A stretch of 39,776 bases of DNA from a virus: positions 1-39,776 of IMG/VR virus record IMGVR_UViG_3300031707_000057. One strand, given 5' to 3'. A program made the translations under genes and the position numbers. Shown here piece by piece: positions 8,292 through 16,121 of the stretch. The stretch's first letter is position 1, and every line of letters begins with the position of its first letter. Below the pieces are notes generated by a model. It ran no database searches, was not told the DNA's origin, and saw nothing but the letters and a program-made list of their open reading frames with translations.

Positions 8292-9596
8292 TTACAGAGT
8301 GACAACGCCTTGTATTGTGACCGCGTGAATCGCTCCGGAAAGCGTCGCGACGAATTTGACGTCCGGCAATAACCGGGCGGCTTTGTTTATCGTCGAAACA
8401 TCTTTCGCAAGTGGCGCGGTTACGGTCGGCGCCGGGTCGTCAACAAGACCGCCGCGATTAATTCCCTCTTGTAATTGTGCCTTGACTTCGGCGACGACGA
8501 CGGAAATTCCGGCGTCGGTAAAAGGAATCTTCGGCAGGTTTACGAACTTTGAATAAACGCGGCTTGTCATTCTGCTTTGAAGCCAGTCCACAAAAACAAT
8601 AATATCAACGTATTCGCCCGCCGCGACTTTGCCTTCGTGGATAATATTTACCCCGCCTATTTCTTGATAAGTCATGCAATTTTTATCAAGAGCGTTCTTG
8701 CTTGAAGTGTCGGTCAATACGTCCACCGTAACGCCTGCAAGCGTCTTGAACATAAGAGTATAAGAACCTGGGTCAAGAACAAGAATCTTTCCGAACGCGG
8801 CGGCTTCGGGAAACATCGAATCGGCAACGGCGGAATAAATACATCCAGTCCTTGCATACGCGGCGGCTTTCAATTGCGCGGCGACGCTTGTCGTATCGGC
8901 GGCGGCGGTCGTTGAAATAATTATTCCTTCGTTTGACGAAGTTAAATAAATCTTTTTCAATGTTTCGATTTTCGCGGCCATTAAAAGAACCTGGGCTTTC
9001 GTGTGGTTCGTGTATATAACGCCGTAAAAATCGTCGGACGCTTCGATAATTGCGTCCATTGTTTGGGCCGGTGTTTCGGTTACTGTGAACGCCGCAATTG
9101 TGATTCTTGTTCCGGCTGTCAGTTTATAGGCGGTATTTGCAACGTCGGCGCTTAATGTGAAATTTCCGCCGGTTCCATCGGTCGCGGTTACGGGTTCCGA
9201 CCCTGCATTTATCGCGGCGACGACGCCGGTCGCAATCTGCGCGACAGTTTCGCTGGTTCCGCTTGTGTATGTAAAAGCAACGCCGTTTATTGTAACAACG
9301 TAATCAAAAGCGTTTGCGCTTGAAGCAATTGTAACCGTGACCGGGTCGTTGGCTTTTGCGCGTCCAATTGCAATCTGGATGGGAGTCGGGTCTTGCCCGA
9401 AAAGTTTTGATGCGGCCAAATATTCAAGGTCTGTCGCGTCAAAATCAGCGGCGACGGCTGTAAGCGTCGAATAAAATTTAATCCGTTCGGTAAAACGTTT
9501 GTGAACGCCGATTATCAAGGCGGTTCCGAATCCGGCTTGACTTACGGCGGCGGTCTGCCTGGTAATTGAAACATTGACAATGTCCGATAATGGCAT
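8292..9596 (-). CDS. Tail sheath protein (DUF3383-like)
   Basis: 434 residues. The N-terminus (LSDIVNVSITRQTAAVSQAGFGTALIIG) and C-terminus (GRGGLVDDPAPTVT-like, ARLLPDVKFVATLSGAIHAVTIQGVVTL) match the DUF3383 contractile sheath family. Residues about 86-174 form an extra beta-rich domain (DYVVTINGVAFTYTSGTSETVAQIATGVVAAINAG) also found in three other virion proteins of this phage, probably displayed on the sheath surface. Start ATG 9596 has an AAAAAGGGGG site. Confidence 0.88.
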   Translation of the reverse strand: MPLSDIVNVSITRQTAAVSQAGFGTALIIGVHKRFTERIKFYSTLTAVAADFDATDLEYLAASKLFGQDPTPIQIAIGRAKANDPVTVTIASSANAFDYVVTINGVAFTYTSGTSETVAQIATGVVAAINAGSEPVTATDGTGGNFTLSADVANTAYKLTAGTRITIAAFTVTETPAQTMDAIIEASDDFYGVIYTNHTKAQVLLMAAKIETLKKIYLTSSNEGIIISTTAAADTTSVAAQLKAAAYARTGCIYSAVADSMFPEAAAFGKILVLDPGSYTLMFKTLAGVTVDVLTDTSSKNALDKNCMTYQEIGGVNIIHEGKVAAGEYVDIIVFVDWLQSRMTSRVYSKFVNLPKIPFTDAGISVVVAEVKAQLQEGINRGGLVDDPAPTVTAPLAKDVSTINKAARLLPDVKFVATLSGAIHAVTIQGVVTL

Positions 9597-9609
9597 AAAA
9601 GCCCCCTTT

Positions 9610-10401
9610 TTAAATTGTTATATTTTCAGTTAATTTCAAAACGTTATCTTTATAATATTTTCCCTGTGCTTCAAGGTGTTCAATTTTCCCGACGTTCGCG
9701 GTTTGAATTTGTGCCATTCTGAATTGAACATCGAAAGAAACCGATTCTTGAAACGTGGTTTCTTCCAGGACTGAAAGATTTTGAATCGCGGTTTCGTCAA
9801 CAAAACAAAAATCTGAAACGCGGAACCCTTCAAGCGTCGCGTCCAGGTAAAGCGAAGATCTTAAATTTTCCATTTCTAAAAGCGCGTTTGTGCCTTGCGC
9901 GTAAATATAAACCATGAAGTCGCGATTCCCGGTGACTGAATTCGCGCCAGTCGTCGCCGGTCGCCCTTGGTAATCTATCCCGGTTCGTGTAAGACCGGTT
10001 ATTTTCATAGTTATAAAATTATTAGCTTGCGGATTGTTTTGCTCGCCGAAATAAACGGCAAAGACCGGGACTTTAATATTTGCGGACGCGGTCAAGGTGA
10101 ACGCGACGCCGTTTTCTGAATTCAAATAGAACCGCCCATCGATTTCGAATATTGCCAGGACTGGAACGGTCCCGGCGTTTACAACGGCGACAAGGCCGGC
10201 GGCAATGGCCGCGACGGTTTGACCAGTCCCGGACGTATAAACGAACGCCGTCCCGTTTATTGTAACCGTGTAAGCGAAATTATTAACGCTTGCGGTTATG
10301 AATACGGCGGTCGTTTTATAAGACCCGGACGGCGAAACCTGGGACGTGTTCGCAATGGCCCAATTATAAAGCCCGTCTTTTATCGTTTCGAAACTTATCA
10401 T
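9610..10401 (-). CDS. Neck / tail terminator-like protein (LIC_12616-type) with inserted domain
   Basis: 263 residues. The core (MISFETIKDGLYNWAIANT ... QNNPQANNFITMKITGLTRTGIDYQGRPA ... LEETTFQESVSFDVQFR) resembles the LIC_12616-type family seen before DUF3383 sheaths and likely caps the tail top. Residues about 31-115 are the same beta-rich insert as in the sheath (AYTVTINGTAFVYTSGTGQTVAAIAAGLVAVVNAG). Its ATG overlaps the stop of the upstream membrane protein gene (ATGA). Confidence 0.7.
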   Translation of the reverse strand: MISFETIKDGLYNWAIANTSQVSPSGSYKTTAVFITASVNNFAYTVTINGTAFVYTSGTGQTVAAIAAGLVAVVNAGTVPVLAIFEIDGRFYLNSENGVAFTLTASANIKVPVFAVYFGEQNNPQANNFITMKITGLTRTGIDYQGRPATTGANSVTGNRDFMVYIYAQGTNALLEMENLRSSLYLDATLEGFRVSDFCFVDETAIQNLSVLEETTFQESVSFDVQFRMAQIQTANVGKIEHLEAQGKYYKDNVLKLTENITI

Positions 10402-10613
10402 TTTAATACCATATATTTTATAATGTCAAAAAGCGTCGCGGCAAGCGTCGCAATTGCTACAACATAAAAACCGTTTATTTTCTTATGAAGACCGGAAACA
10501 GAAACGCGGGTCATTTCCGCGACTTTGTCAATATTAAGTGACATTTTTTCCATTTTCTCGTTTATAGTTTTATGTTTTTCAATGCAAAGTTTTTCGATAA
10601 AATCGTCCGCCAT
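10398..10613 (-). CDS. Small coiled-coil, single-membrane-span protein
   Basis: 71 residues from ATG 10613; ATG 10622 is an alternative, but its SD would be too close. A charged, probably coiled-coil N-terminal half (IEKLCIEKHKTINEKMEKMSLNIDKV) is followed by one hydrophobic segment (FYVVAIATLAATLFDIIKYM). This resembles XhlA-like or phage accessory membrane proteins. It lies inside the neck module and overlaps the next gene by 4 bp. It could be a lysis accessory protein; function unproven. Confidence 0.6.
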   Translation of the reverse strand: MADDFIEKLCIEKHKTINEKMEKMSLNIDKVAEMTRVSVSGLHKKINGFYVVAIATLAATLFDIIKYMVLK

Positions 10614-10642
10614 GTTTTCCATTTCCTCATTTTATAAATTCC

Positions 10643-10978
10643 TTAACCGGGAATCCGTCTTTGAACAGTCGCCCGATAATGATTAATTATATCGTTTTGC
10701 CATGTTTCACATTTTAAGACCTCAAAATCTTCGCCGTCGATAACAACGCGGTCGGCGTTCGCTCCGCCTTGAATGGCCGGATTTAATTTAACGTCGGTAT
10801 AAAGAATATATGTTTCTGATTCGCGCCGACCTTCGGGCATTAATAACATTTCTTTTCCAGTCGGCGGTTGTTTGCTTGCGGAAATTGAAAATAAAGCTTC
10901 GGAACCTTCGACATACCGGCCTTTATTATATGTTCCCGGTAAATATCTTTTTACGTTAAATGTATGTCTTGGAATCAT
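10643..10978 (-). CDS. Head-tail joining / head closure-like protein
   Basis: 111 residues. Begins MIPRHTFNVKRYLPGTYNKGRYVEGSEALFSISASKQPPTGKEMLLMPEGRRE and ends with a DGEDFEVLKCETWQNDIINHYRA segment. This beta-rich small neck protein type occurs between the gp10-like and tail terminator genes. It overlaps the upstream gene by 4 bp. Its role as connector is from gene order and similarity in feel; no active residues. Confidence 0.6.
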   Translation of the reverse strand: MIPRHTFNVKRYLPGTYNKGRYVEGSEALFSISASKQPPTGKEMLLMPEGRRESETYILYTDVKLNPAIQGGANADRVVIDGEDFEVLKCETWQNDIINHYRATVQRRIPG

Positions 10979-11478
10979 GCGTTTATTACTTCCAAATGTT
11001 GAATTGATTGTCTAAGCTGTCCCGTATCAATAAGCGGGCGCGTTGAACCATGTTTTTTTGCAATTGTGGAAAGCGCGTTCGGCACAAACGGCCCGGCAAC
11101 TATTTTCTTTTGAATCGCGCCTTTCATGTACGCGCCCAGGCGTCCCAGGGAAACAAGAACGGTCGCGGAACCTTTTAATATTTTGTCGTATTCTTTTTCT
11201 ACAAGAACCGCGACGGTTCCTTTTGTTTCGTCGAACGTGCTTCGCATAAAAGAACGCTCCGGAATCTTGCGGCGCGGCGCCCCGAATTCGTTCGCCGCCG
11301 CAATGGTTACCAGGTCGGACATTTTGAACGCGGCCCGGTCTTCGTCTTTCGCGCTTTGGGCGGTTTGTTCTACTTTTCCGCCTTCGGGTAGACCGGCTTT
11401 CGTAAACGAATTTTTTGCGCGTTTCAGTTCGGTTTGAATCCGAAGCCAACCTAAATCTTTTATAATAACATCGTTCAT
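10975..11478 (-). CDS. HK97 gp10-like / virion morphogenesis protein
   Basis: 167 residues. It contains IAAANEFGAPRRKIPERSFMRSTFDE and a C-terminal LIDTGQLRQSIQH, the two hallmarks of the broad gp10-like/tail-completion family in which the first segment reads as xNEFG..xIPxRxFxR. It is expected at the head-tail junction. It lies between the DUF4054-like adaptor and the head closure-like gene. Confidence 0.7.
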   Translation of the reverse strand: MNDVIIKDLGWLRIQTELKRAKNSFTKAGLPEGGKVEQTAQSAKDEDRAAFKMSDLVTIAAANEFGAPRRKIPERSFMRSTFDETKGTVAVLVEKEYDKILKGSATVLVSLGRLGAYMKGAIQKKIVAGPFVPNALSTIAKKHGSTRPLIDTGQLRQSIQHLEVINA

Positions 11479-11490
11479 TTTAAAGCGTTC

Positions 11491-11844
11491 CTATATTGTA
11501 CGATTGCGGGCGGTCATTATCATCGTATTTCTTAAACGTAACAATTCAAGACCCCAGGACGTTGAGGCCAGTTCGTTATCGTTATTATTAATCATTCCGC
11601 CGCCATAAGACCGGGACAATTGCCCCTCTGTTTCGCTTGTTATCGCGCCCCCGGCCCCGCCAACGCCGCCGCCGTTCCGGGCGTCCAGCGCCAACCAATG
11701 CAAAACAAGCAACGCGATTGCGTCGTTTGTCCTGGTTCCAAATACGGAACCGGTTTGTTCTGTTGCAAGTGTTATAAGAGAATTAACGCGGGCGTTAATA
11801 ACAACGGTCAAACATCGGGCGACAATGATTTCGGCGACGGTCAT
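11491..11844 (-). CDS. Head-tail adaptor (DUF4054-like)
   Basis: 117 residues. The arrangement of an N-terminal helix, ALLVLHWLALDARNGGG, a Gly-rich middle (GGVGGAGGAITSETEGQLSRSYG) and a final helix (STSWGLELLRLRNTM) fits the DUF4054 adaptor family that binds under the portal. ATG 11844 overlaps the end of the previous gene by 4 bp. Confidence 0.75.
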   Translation of the reverse strand: MTVAEIIVARCLTVVINARVNSLITLATEQTGSVFGTRTNDAIALLVLHWLALDARNGGGVGGAGGAITSETEGQLSRSYGGGMINNNDNELASTSWGLELLRLRNTMIMTARNRTI

Positions 11845-12287
11845 TGTTCGCCGTCCGGTTCTTTTTCGCGAACGATGTCAATTTGTTTTTGTATTGCAAT
11901 CTGAACTTTTTTTCTTTTTTCAAGTTTCAAAATCGCTTCCAGTTCCGGAACCAGGTACATTTTTTTAATGACTTTGAAACAGGCTTCGACGGTCATTTTC
12001 GCAAGTTGCGCGGCTTTGTTGATTATTTTGTTTTGGTCAAAAAGTCCGGCATCGGGCGCGGGCGTGGTCGCGGGAGCGGATTCGGTCGGCTTCGGTTTGT
12101 CCGGGTTCGTTTCAACGGCGTCGTGGTGTTTATCAATTATTTTAATCGTTCCGGCTTCGACGTTTTCTTTAAACGACGGGTCGGCAAGAAAACGCGGCGC
12201 ATCTTCGTTTGAAATAATGTTGACGCCTGGAAATACAAAAACTCCTGCTATTTTTGTTACGCTTGGTTTGATTCTTTCAATTATCAT
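11841..12287 (-). CDS. Hypothetical head-module protein
   Basis: 148 residues from ATG 12287, which has an AAGGGACGG site; an upstream in-frame start at 12305 lacks one. The N-terminal domain IERIKPSVTKIAGVFVFPGVNIISNEDA is joined by a Pro/Thr/Ala-rich linker (about 70-90) to a charged helical C-terminus. It lies between the capsid terminator and the adaptor. No family recognised with confidence; similar short proteins with a P-G-x-N type beta half occur after capsid genes. Confidence 0.6.
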   Translation of the reverse strand: MIIERIKPSVTKIAGVFVFPGVNIISNEDAPRFLADPSFKENVEAGTIKIIDKHHDAVETNPDKPKPTESAPATTPAPDAGLFDQNKIINKAAQLAKMTVEACFKVIKKMYLVPELEAILKLEKRKKVQIAIQKQIDIVREKEPDGEQ

Positions 12288-12315
12288 TTTAGACCGTCCC
12301 TTCAAAAATGTTTTT

Positions 12316-12346
12316 AAAAATGGGCGGCGGCGTGGAACCGCCGCCC
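12316..12346 (-). terminator. Intrinsic terminator after the major capsid gene
   Basis: Perfect 9-bp stem GGGCGGCGG / CCGCCGCCC with a 7-base loop, followed on the minus strand by ATTTTT. It begins 25 bp after the capsid stop codon. It probably limits read-through from the highly expressed capsid gene into neck genes. Confidence 0.85.
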
Positions 12347-12370
12347 GTGAATTAACTTAAACCCCGTCGC

Positions 12371-13333
12371 TTATATACCCTGATATATTGAGAAAGCAAG
12401 GGGATAATAAACAATAACGCCGCCGACGCGGGAATGACAAGGAATGACGTATTCAAGTCCGCGTTCCTGAACGGGTAATTGTTCGAACGGTTGCGGAATT
12501 TCAAGCGTGATTTTGTCCGCCGTGAAATTGCCGAATATTAACAAATCAGTCGGGCCGCCGACGCCGGTCGAAGGCAACGGCGAAACCGCCGCAAGTTCGG
12601 GAACCCATGTCACCGTTTTAATATACGGGTGATTTTTCTTGAAAAATTCAAGAATGGTCGTATCGGTTCCGGACGCCATGCGTTTCGAAGAAATGATTTC
12701 ATACTGTGCAATCGGCATTAAAACAGTATCGGGCAACTCGACGCCCTTGGTCAATGAAATTATATCTTTAACGCCGTTTACAAGGTCGGTATAGATTTCT
12801 TCATTTGTCTTTGCGCTCCAAAGATAAACCGGCCCGGCTCCGGCGGCGACTGTCGCGGACGGAATGTTCGGGTTAAAAATCAAACCGGTCAACCCGCCGT
12901 TGACGCCGTCGTTCGAACGTGCAAGCCATGCAAGTTTATTGACTGCCTGGTCGTTCGCAAGACGAACCGCGTTCGCTTTACGCTGTTGAAGCGGGAGTCC
13001 GGCCATTGACGCCGAACGTATTTCTTGAAGATTGTAACCGTAAGAACCGCCCAGGGAACGAACGGCAGTCGAAAACTCTTTTCCCTTAATGTCCGACCGT
13101 GGCAAGTCATCGGCATAGTTCGCGATAATTTTCATCATTCCAACGCTGTCGAATGACTGATAAGTTATCACGGCGGCCCCGGCCCCGGCTTCGGTTGAAA
13201 CCGGCATTAATTCCGTCGCCTTCATGTTTGGATATACTATGTCATACGTTTTCGCCTTTATGTGTTCCAATTGACGGGCGAAAAAGGCGCTTTCGCTTGC
13301 GTCAAGGTTTTGCGCTCTGATTATTTCCGGCAT
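12371..13333 (-). CDS. Major capsid protein (DUF2184-like, HK97 fold)
   Basis: 320 residues. It has the DUF2184 pattern: LEHIKAKTYDIVYPNMKATELMPVSTEAGAGA, SLGGSYGYNLQEIRSAS, NDGVNGGLTGLIFNPN and VYYPLAFSIYQ at the C-terminus. This forms the icosahedral shell. It is one of the few genes here with a canonical AGGAG site (start ATG 13333), consistent with high expression, and is followed by a strong terminator. Confidence 0.88.
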   Translation of the reverse strand: MPEIIRAQNLDASESAFFARQLEHIKAKTYDIVYPNMKATELMPVSTEAGAGAAVITYQSFDSVGMMKIIANYADDLPRSDIKGKEFSTAVRSLGGSYGYNLQEIRSASMAGLPLQQRKANAVRLANDQAVNKLAWLARSNDGVNGGLTGLIFNPNIPSATVAAGAGPVYLWSAKTNEEIYTDLVNGVKDIISLTKGVELPDTVLMPIAQYEIISSKRMASGTDTTILEFFKKNHPYIKTVTWVPELAAVSPLPSTGVGGPTDLLIFGNFTADKITLEIPQPFEQLPVQERGLEYVIPCHSRVGGVIVYYPLAFSIYQGI

Positions 13334-13399
13334 TGCGTTTAACTCCTGTTAAATGTTTTATGTTTAAAACTTTCCCTTTTTATTTTTCCCTTTTACTTA

Positions 13400-14170
13400 T
13401 CAAGGAATATTGATTTCGACTTTCGCAATCCCGGCGCCCGAAGTTGCACTTCTGAAAACGCCCGTCGGAACAAGAATGTTCGGCGAAGTCGTGTCGTCTG
13501 TAAATTTGCCTTTGTCTGCTCCGGTTGTAATAAGATAAACGGCGGCATTTTCGACAACGGCGTCGGCCACTTCAACCCATGCCATCCCTTTTCGAAGGAC
13601 ATTGACCGGGTCGTTTGCAAGATAGCCAGTCGCGACGAATGTTGACGCGCCCAGGACTGGCATTGTTCTGTTGTCCTGGTGGGTTTGAAGTGATATTCCG
13701 CGAACTATATCAAGCGACGTTGCGACGTTTGTCGAAATAATCATGGTTCCAGTAACGCCCGTTACATCGGTTGTTATTGTCAGTTCAATGTCGCTGTTTG
13801 CGGTAATTGTGATTGTATGCGAACCGGACGAATAAACGGCGGTATCAATTGAAACATTCGCGGCAAGCGCGGCGGCGAACGCTGTCATTGTGGTATCTTT
13901 GTCCGTTCCCCAGGCTGTCGAAACTACAACGCCGTTCACGGTCGCGGCAATTGCCCCGGCTGTAAAAGTTCCGGCGTTATCGGTTAAAACAACGCGGTTG
14001 ACATTCGGTAAACGCGCTTGACTTTCCGGATATGCGTTTCCGCGAACGACGCCCAGGCCAAAGCCCAGGGCGGAAACCGCCTGAAAAGATTCTACTTCGT
14101 CGAACCGGGCGTCGGCTTTCATTCCGGCGAACGCCTGGGTCATAGTGTTCGTATAAGCTAACTGTGGCAT
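13400..14170 (-). CDS. Capsid decoration / DUF2190-like protein with inserted domain
   Basis: 256 residues. The N-terminus (MTQAFAGMKADARFDEVESFQAVSALGFGLGVVRG) and C-terminus (VLRKGMAWVEVADAVVENAAVYL, GVFRSATSGAGIAKVEIN) fit the small structural proteins that precede DUF2184 capsids and probably cement or decorate the shell. Residues about 57-145 look like a divergent copy of the beta-rich insert shared with sheath, neck and J proteins. SD AAAAGGGGG, ATG 14170. Confidence 0.72.
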   Translation of the reverse strand: MPQLAYTNTMTQAFAGMKADARFDEVESFQAVSALGFGLGVVRGNAYPESQARLPNVNRVVLTDNAGTFTAGAIAATVNGVVVSTAWGTDKDTTMTAFAAALAANVSIDTAVYSSGSHTITITANSDIELTITTDVTGVTGTMIISTNVATSLDIVRGISLQTHQDNRTMPVLGASTFVATGYLANDPVNVLRKGMAWVEVADAVVENAAVYLITTGADKGKFTDDTTSPNILVPTGVFRSATSGAGIAKVEINIP

Positions 14171-14236
14171 TTAAGCCCCCTTTTAAAGTTGAAAGTTTAA
14201 ATCGTCTTTTGAAAAATTCCTTTTGATATTCCCGAC

Positions 14237-15760
14237 TTATTTCTTGTCGGCTTCTTTGTTGGTCATTTTGCTTATCATGCGGGCGCGGGCGTCTTTTACT
14301 TCGTCGCCGGTTCCCTGGTTCTTGCCGTCGTTGTTAAGTTTCTTTTTCTGTTCGTCGATTCCGGTATCGTTCCGGTTCGCAAGGTTCGCAACGATTGTAT
14401 CAAAGCAAGCGGAAACATATTCGTCGCTTTTTCCGTCCAGATTCAACGCTTTGTTTTCTTTTGCGATAACCGCGACGCGAATTTCTTTGTCCGACTTTTT
14501 AGAAATGTCTTTCATTTCATCGGCGTTAAATACTTTCGCGGCGGTTTGTTCAAGTTCTATTCTGGCGGCAACGGCTTTGCGAAGGTCTTCGCCGGAATCA
14601 AGACGAGCTTTCAGCTGGTCGGCGGTCGCTTTATGGGCGTCCCGTTCGCCGGTCAATTTCTGGTTGTCTTTTGTGGCCCCATCCAGTTTTTCCCGAAGAT
14701 TCAAATTTTCTTCGGTTGTCTTTTTCAAAGCGTTCGCGATTTCGGCGCCCGCTTCGTAGGAAATCCCGTCAAGTATTACTTGTGGCATTTTGCCCCCTTT
14801 TTTTGGGTTAAAGTTAAATGATATGTCTTGAATCTGGTTAGTATTTATTACGAACGCGGTTTCGTTTTTGGAATCTGTTTTCGTGGCCGGTATTTCGACG
14901 TCGGCTTCGTCCAGGCGAAGACGGGCGCCCTCTCCGGCCCTGGGAACGTCAACAAGTGCAAGGTGATTGTATTTTATATTCGATTGCCGAAAGTCGTAAT
15001 CTTCGCCATTGAATTTTCCTTTTTCCGGAATCAAGTCACAATTATAACCCAGGGAAAAACCTGTTCGGCCGCCCTTGACCGCGTCGACTCCGTCTTTGTG
15101 GGTAATTAAAACCGGACATCGAACGAAGTCGCCGTCCTGGTTTATGTTTTCGCCGGTCGCGCCGACCATGTTTCGTCGGGCCGTTTCACAATCGACTTTC
15201 CGTTCCGCCGGGTGTCCGTTCGTTATCGGAATTAATTTCATTGATTCAAGAGAATCTTTTTTGAAAACTTCTTCGGGTGTCCGAAGTTCGCGCCGGGTCG
15301 TTCCGTCTTCGTTCTTATAAAGAAAAATTCCGGTTCGTGTTACTTTTGGATTTCCGCGAATATAACCTTCGGGCGTGACTTTCGCGTCCGGCATTGAACC
15401 GACGTCGAAACGAAAGACCGCTAAAATTATCGGAAACATTTCGTCGATATTTATTGAAGGAATATTTTCGGCGGAATCTTTATTTTCGGCGGCGGGTTCA
15501 AAAGAAATCGGTTTAATTTCATTTTTGGAAAGCCAGGCGCGGGCTTCGGCTTCGGTGAATTTATCTTTCGGGAATCTTAACGCCTGGGCGACGGGCGCTT
15601 CTTTGTCGCCGCTTTTTACAATGTACCATATAATATCTATCGACGCGGGAATCGAAACGCCTTGAACTTTGCCATTTCCGGAACCGCTTGTTCGGGCCGC
15701 CCCGATATGCGCGTGGTCGGGTGAAAGAAGACGGGCCGAATGTTCATGTGGGTATGGCAA
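14237..15760 (-). CDS. Prohead protease / scaffold (DUF2213-like)
   Basis: 507 residues from TTG 15760-15758, chosen because AAAGGGGG lies just upstream and the in-frame ATGs further up lie within or before a terminator. The N-terminal half includes VTPEGYIRGNPKVTRTGIFLYKNEDGTTRRELRTPEEVF and NGHPAERKVD, then GFSLGYNCDL, the DUF2213 protease pattern. The C-terminal half (about 330-507) is long, charged and helical (GTKDNQKLTGERDAHKATADQLKARLDSGE-type), as expected for fused scaffold. It should build and then process the procapsid. Confidence 0.82.
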   Translation of the reverse strand: MPYPHEHSARLLSPDHAHIGAARTSGSGNGKVQGVSIPASIDIIWYIVKSGDKEAPVAQALRFPKDKFTEAEARAWLSKNEIKPISFEPAAENKDSAENIPSINIDEMFPIILAVFRFDVGSMPDAKVTPEGYIRGNPKVTRTGIFLYKNEDGTTRRELRTPEEVFKKDSLESMKLIPITNGHPAERKVDCETARRNMVGATGENINQDGDFVRCPVLITHKDGVDAVKGGRTGFSLGYNCDLIPEKGKFNGEDYDFRQSNIKYNHLALVDVPRAGEGARLRLDEADVEIPATKTDSKNETAFVINTNQIQDISFNFNPKKGGKMPQVILDGISYEAGAEIANALKKTTEENLNLREKLDGATKDNQKLTGERDAHKATADQLKARLDSGEDLRKAVAARIELEQTAAKVFNADEMKDISKKSDKEIRVAVIAKENKALNLDGKSDEYVSACFDTIVANLANRNDTGIDEQKKKLNNDGKNQGTGDEVKDARARMISKMTNKEADKK

Positions 15761-15771
15761 AAAAACCCCCT

Positions 15772-15813
15772 TTAAATAAAAAACGCCCGGCATCTTGTAA
15801 GATGTCGGGCGTT
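15772..15813 (-). terminator. Intrinsic terminator in the leader of the protease/scaffold gene
   Basis: Stem AACGCCCG-A-CATCTT with AAGATG-C-CGGGCGTT, two-base loop, then TTTTTTATTT on the minus strand. It ends about 12 bases before the start codon of the protease/scaffold gene, so it sits between the portal/MuF genes and the capsid genes. Confidence 0.88.
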
Positions 15814-15843
15814 CGTACGGCGCCACTTTTTCTCTTTTTTTAT

Positions 15844-15880
15844 GGTTTCATGTGAAACGTTTTTCGTTTCACGTGGAACC
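15844..15880. promoter_or_regulatory. parS: Pair of chromosomal-type parS-like ParB binding sites
   Basis: Two 16-bp palindromic sites with centres 21 bp apart. Site 15865-15880 reads on the minus strand GGTTCCACGTGAAACG; its inner 14 bases equal the Bacillus-type parS (TGTTCCACGTGAAACA). Site 15844-15859 reads GGTTTCATGTGAAACG, one centre base off the TGTTTCACGTGAAACA form. They lie in the only sizeable gap of the head operon (15827-15929). Binding by a ParB protein is inferred. The phage itself shows no parA and only a ParB-like domain on its methyltransferase. Confidence 0.75.
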
Positions 15881-15929
15881 ATAACGCGGCGGTTCGATTG
15901 CTTCCTTGATTAATAAACTACATTCAATT

Positions 15930-16121
15930 TCAAGAATTGTCAACTTTTTTTGAATCGACGCGCAATTCCGGTAATCGCGTCTTGATAAAAACTTCTGTAT
16001 TTGCGATTCCGCCGTCCCTCATATTTACCGTTAATTGAATTTGACCCGTCCACCGTTCGGCGCTATGCTTCGCAACGTATTGACCGACCCGTTCGGAAAA
16101 CTCTTTTATTGGTTCGGACAT
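15930..16121 (-). CDS. Small hypothetical protein
   Basis: 63 residues starting MSEPIKEFSERVGQYVAKHSAERWTGQIQLTVNMRDGGIANTEVFIKTRLPEL. Start ATG 16121 has an AAAGGGG site. Predicted one helix plus beta strands. It follows the MuF gene directly and precedes the parS-like sites. No family recognised; could be a small head or DNA-binding accessory. Confidence 0.65.
   Translation of the reverse strand: MSEPIKEFSERVGQYVAKHSAERWTGQIQLTVNMRDGGIANTEVFIKTRLPELRVDSKKVDNS

Noticed and set aside
15761-15826. Longer N-terminus for the protease/scaffold protein
   Set aside because: It would be translated from the terminator hairpin; TTG 15760 has the standard phage SD.
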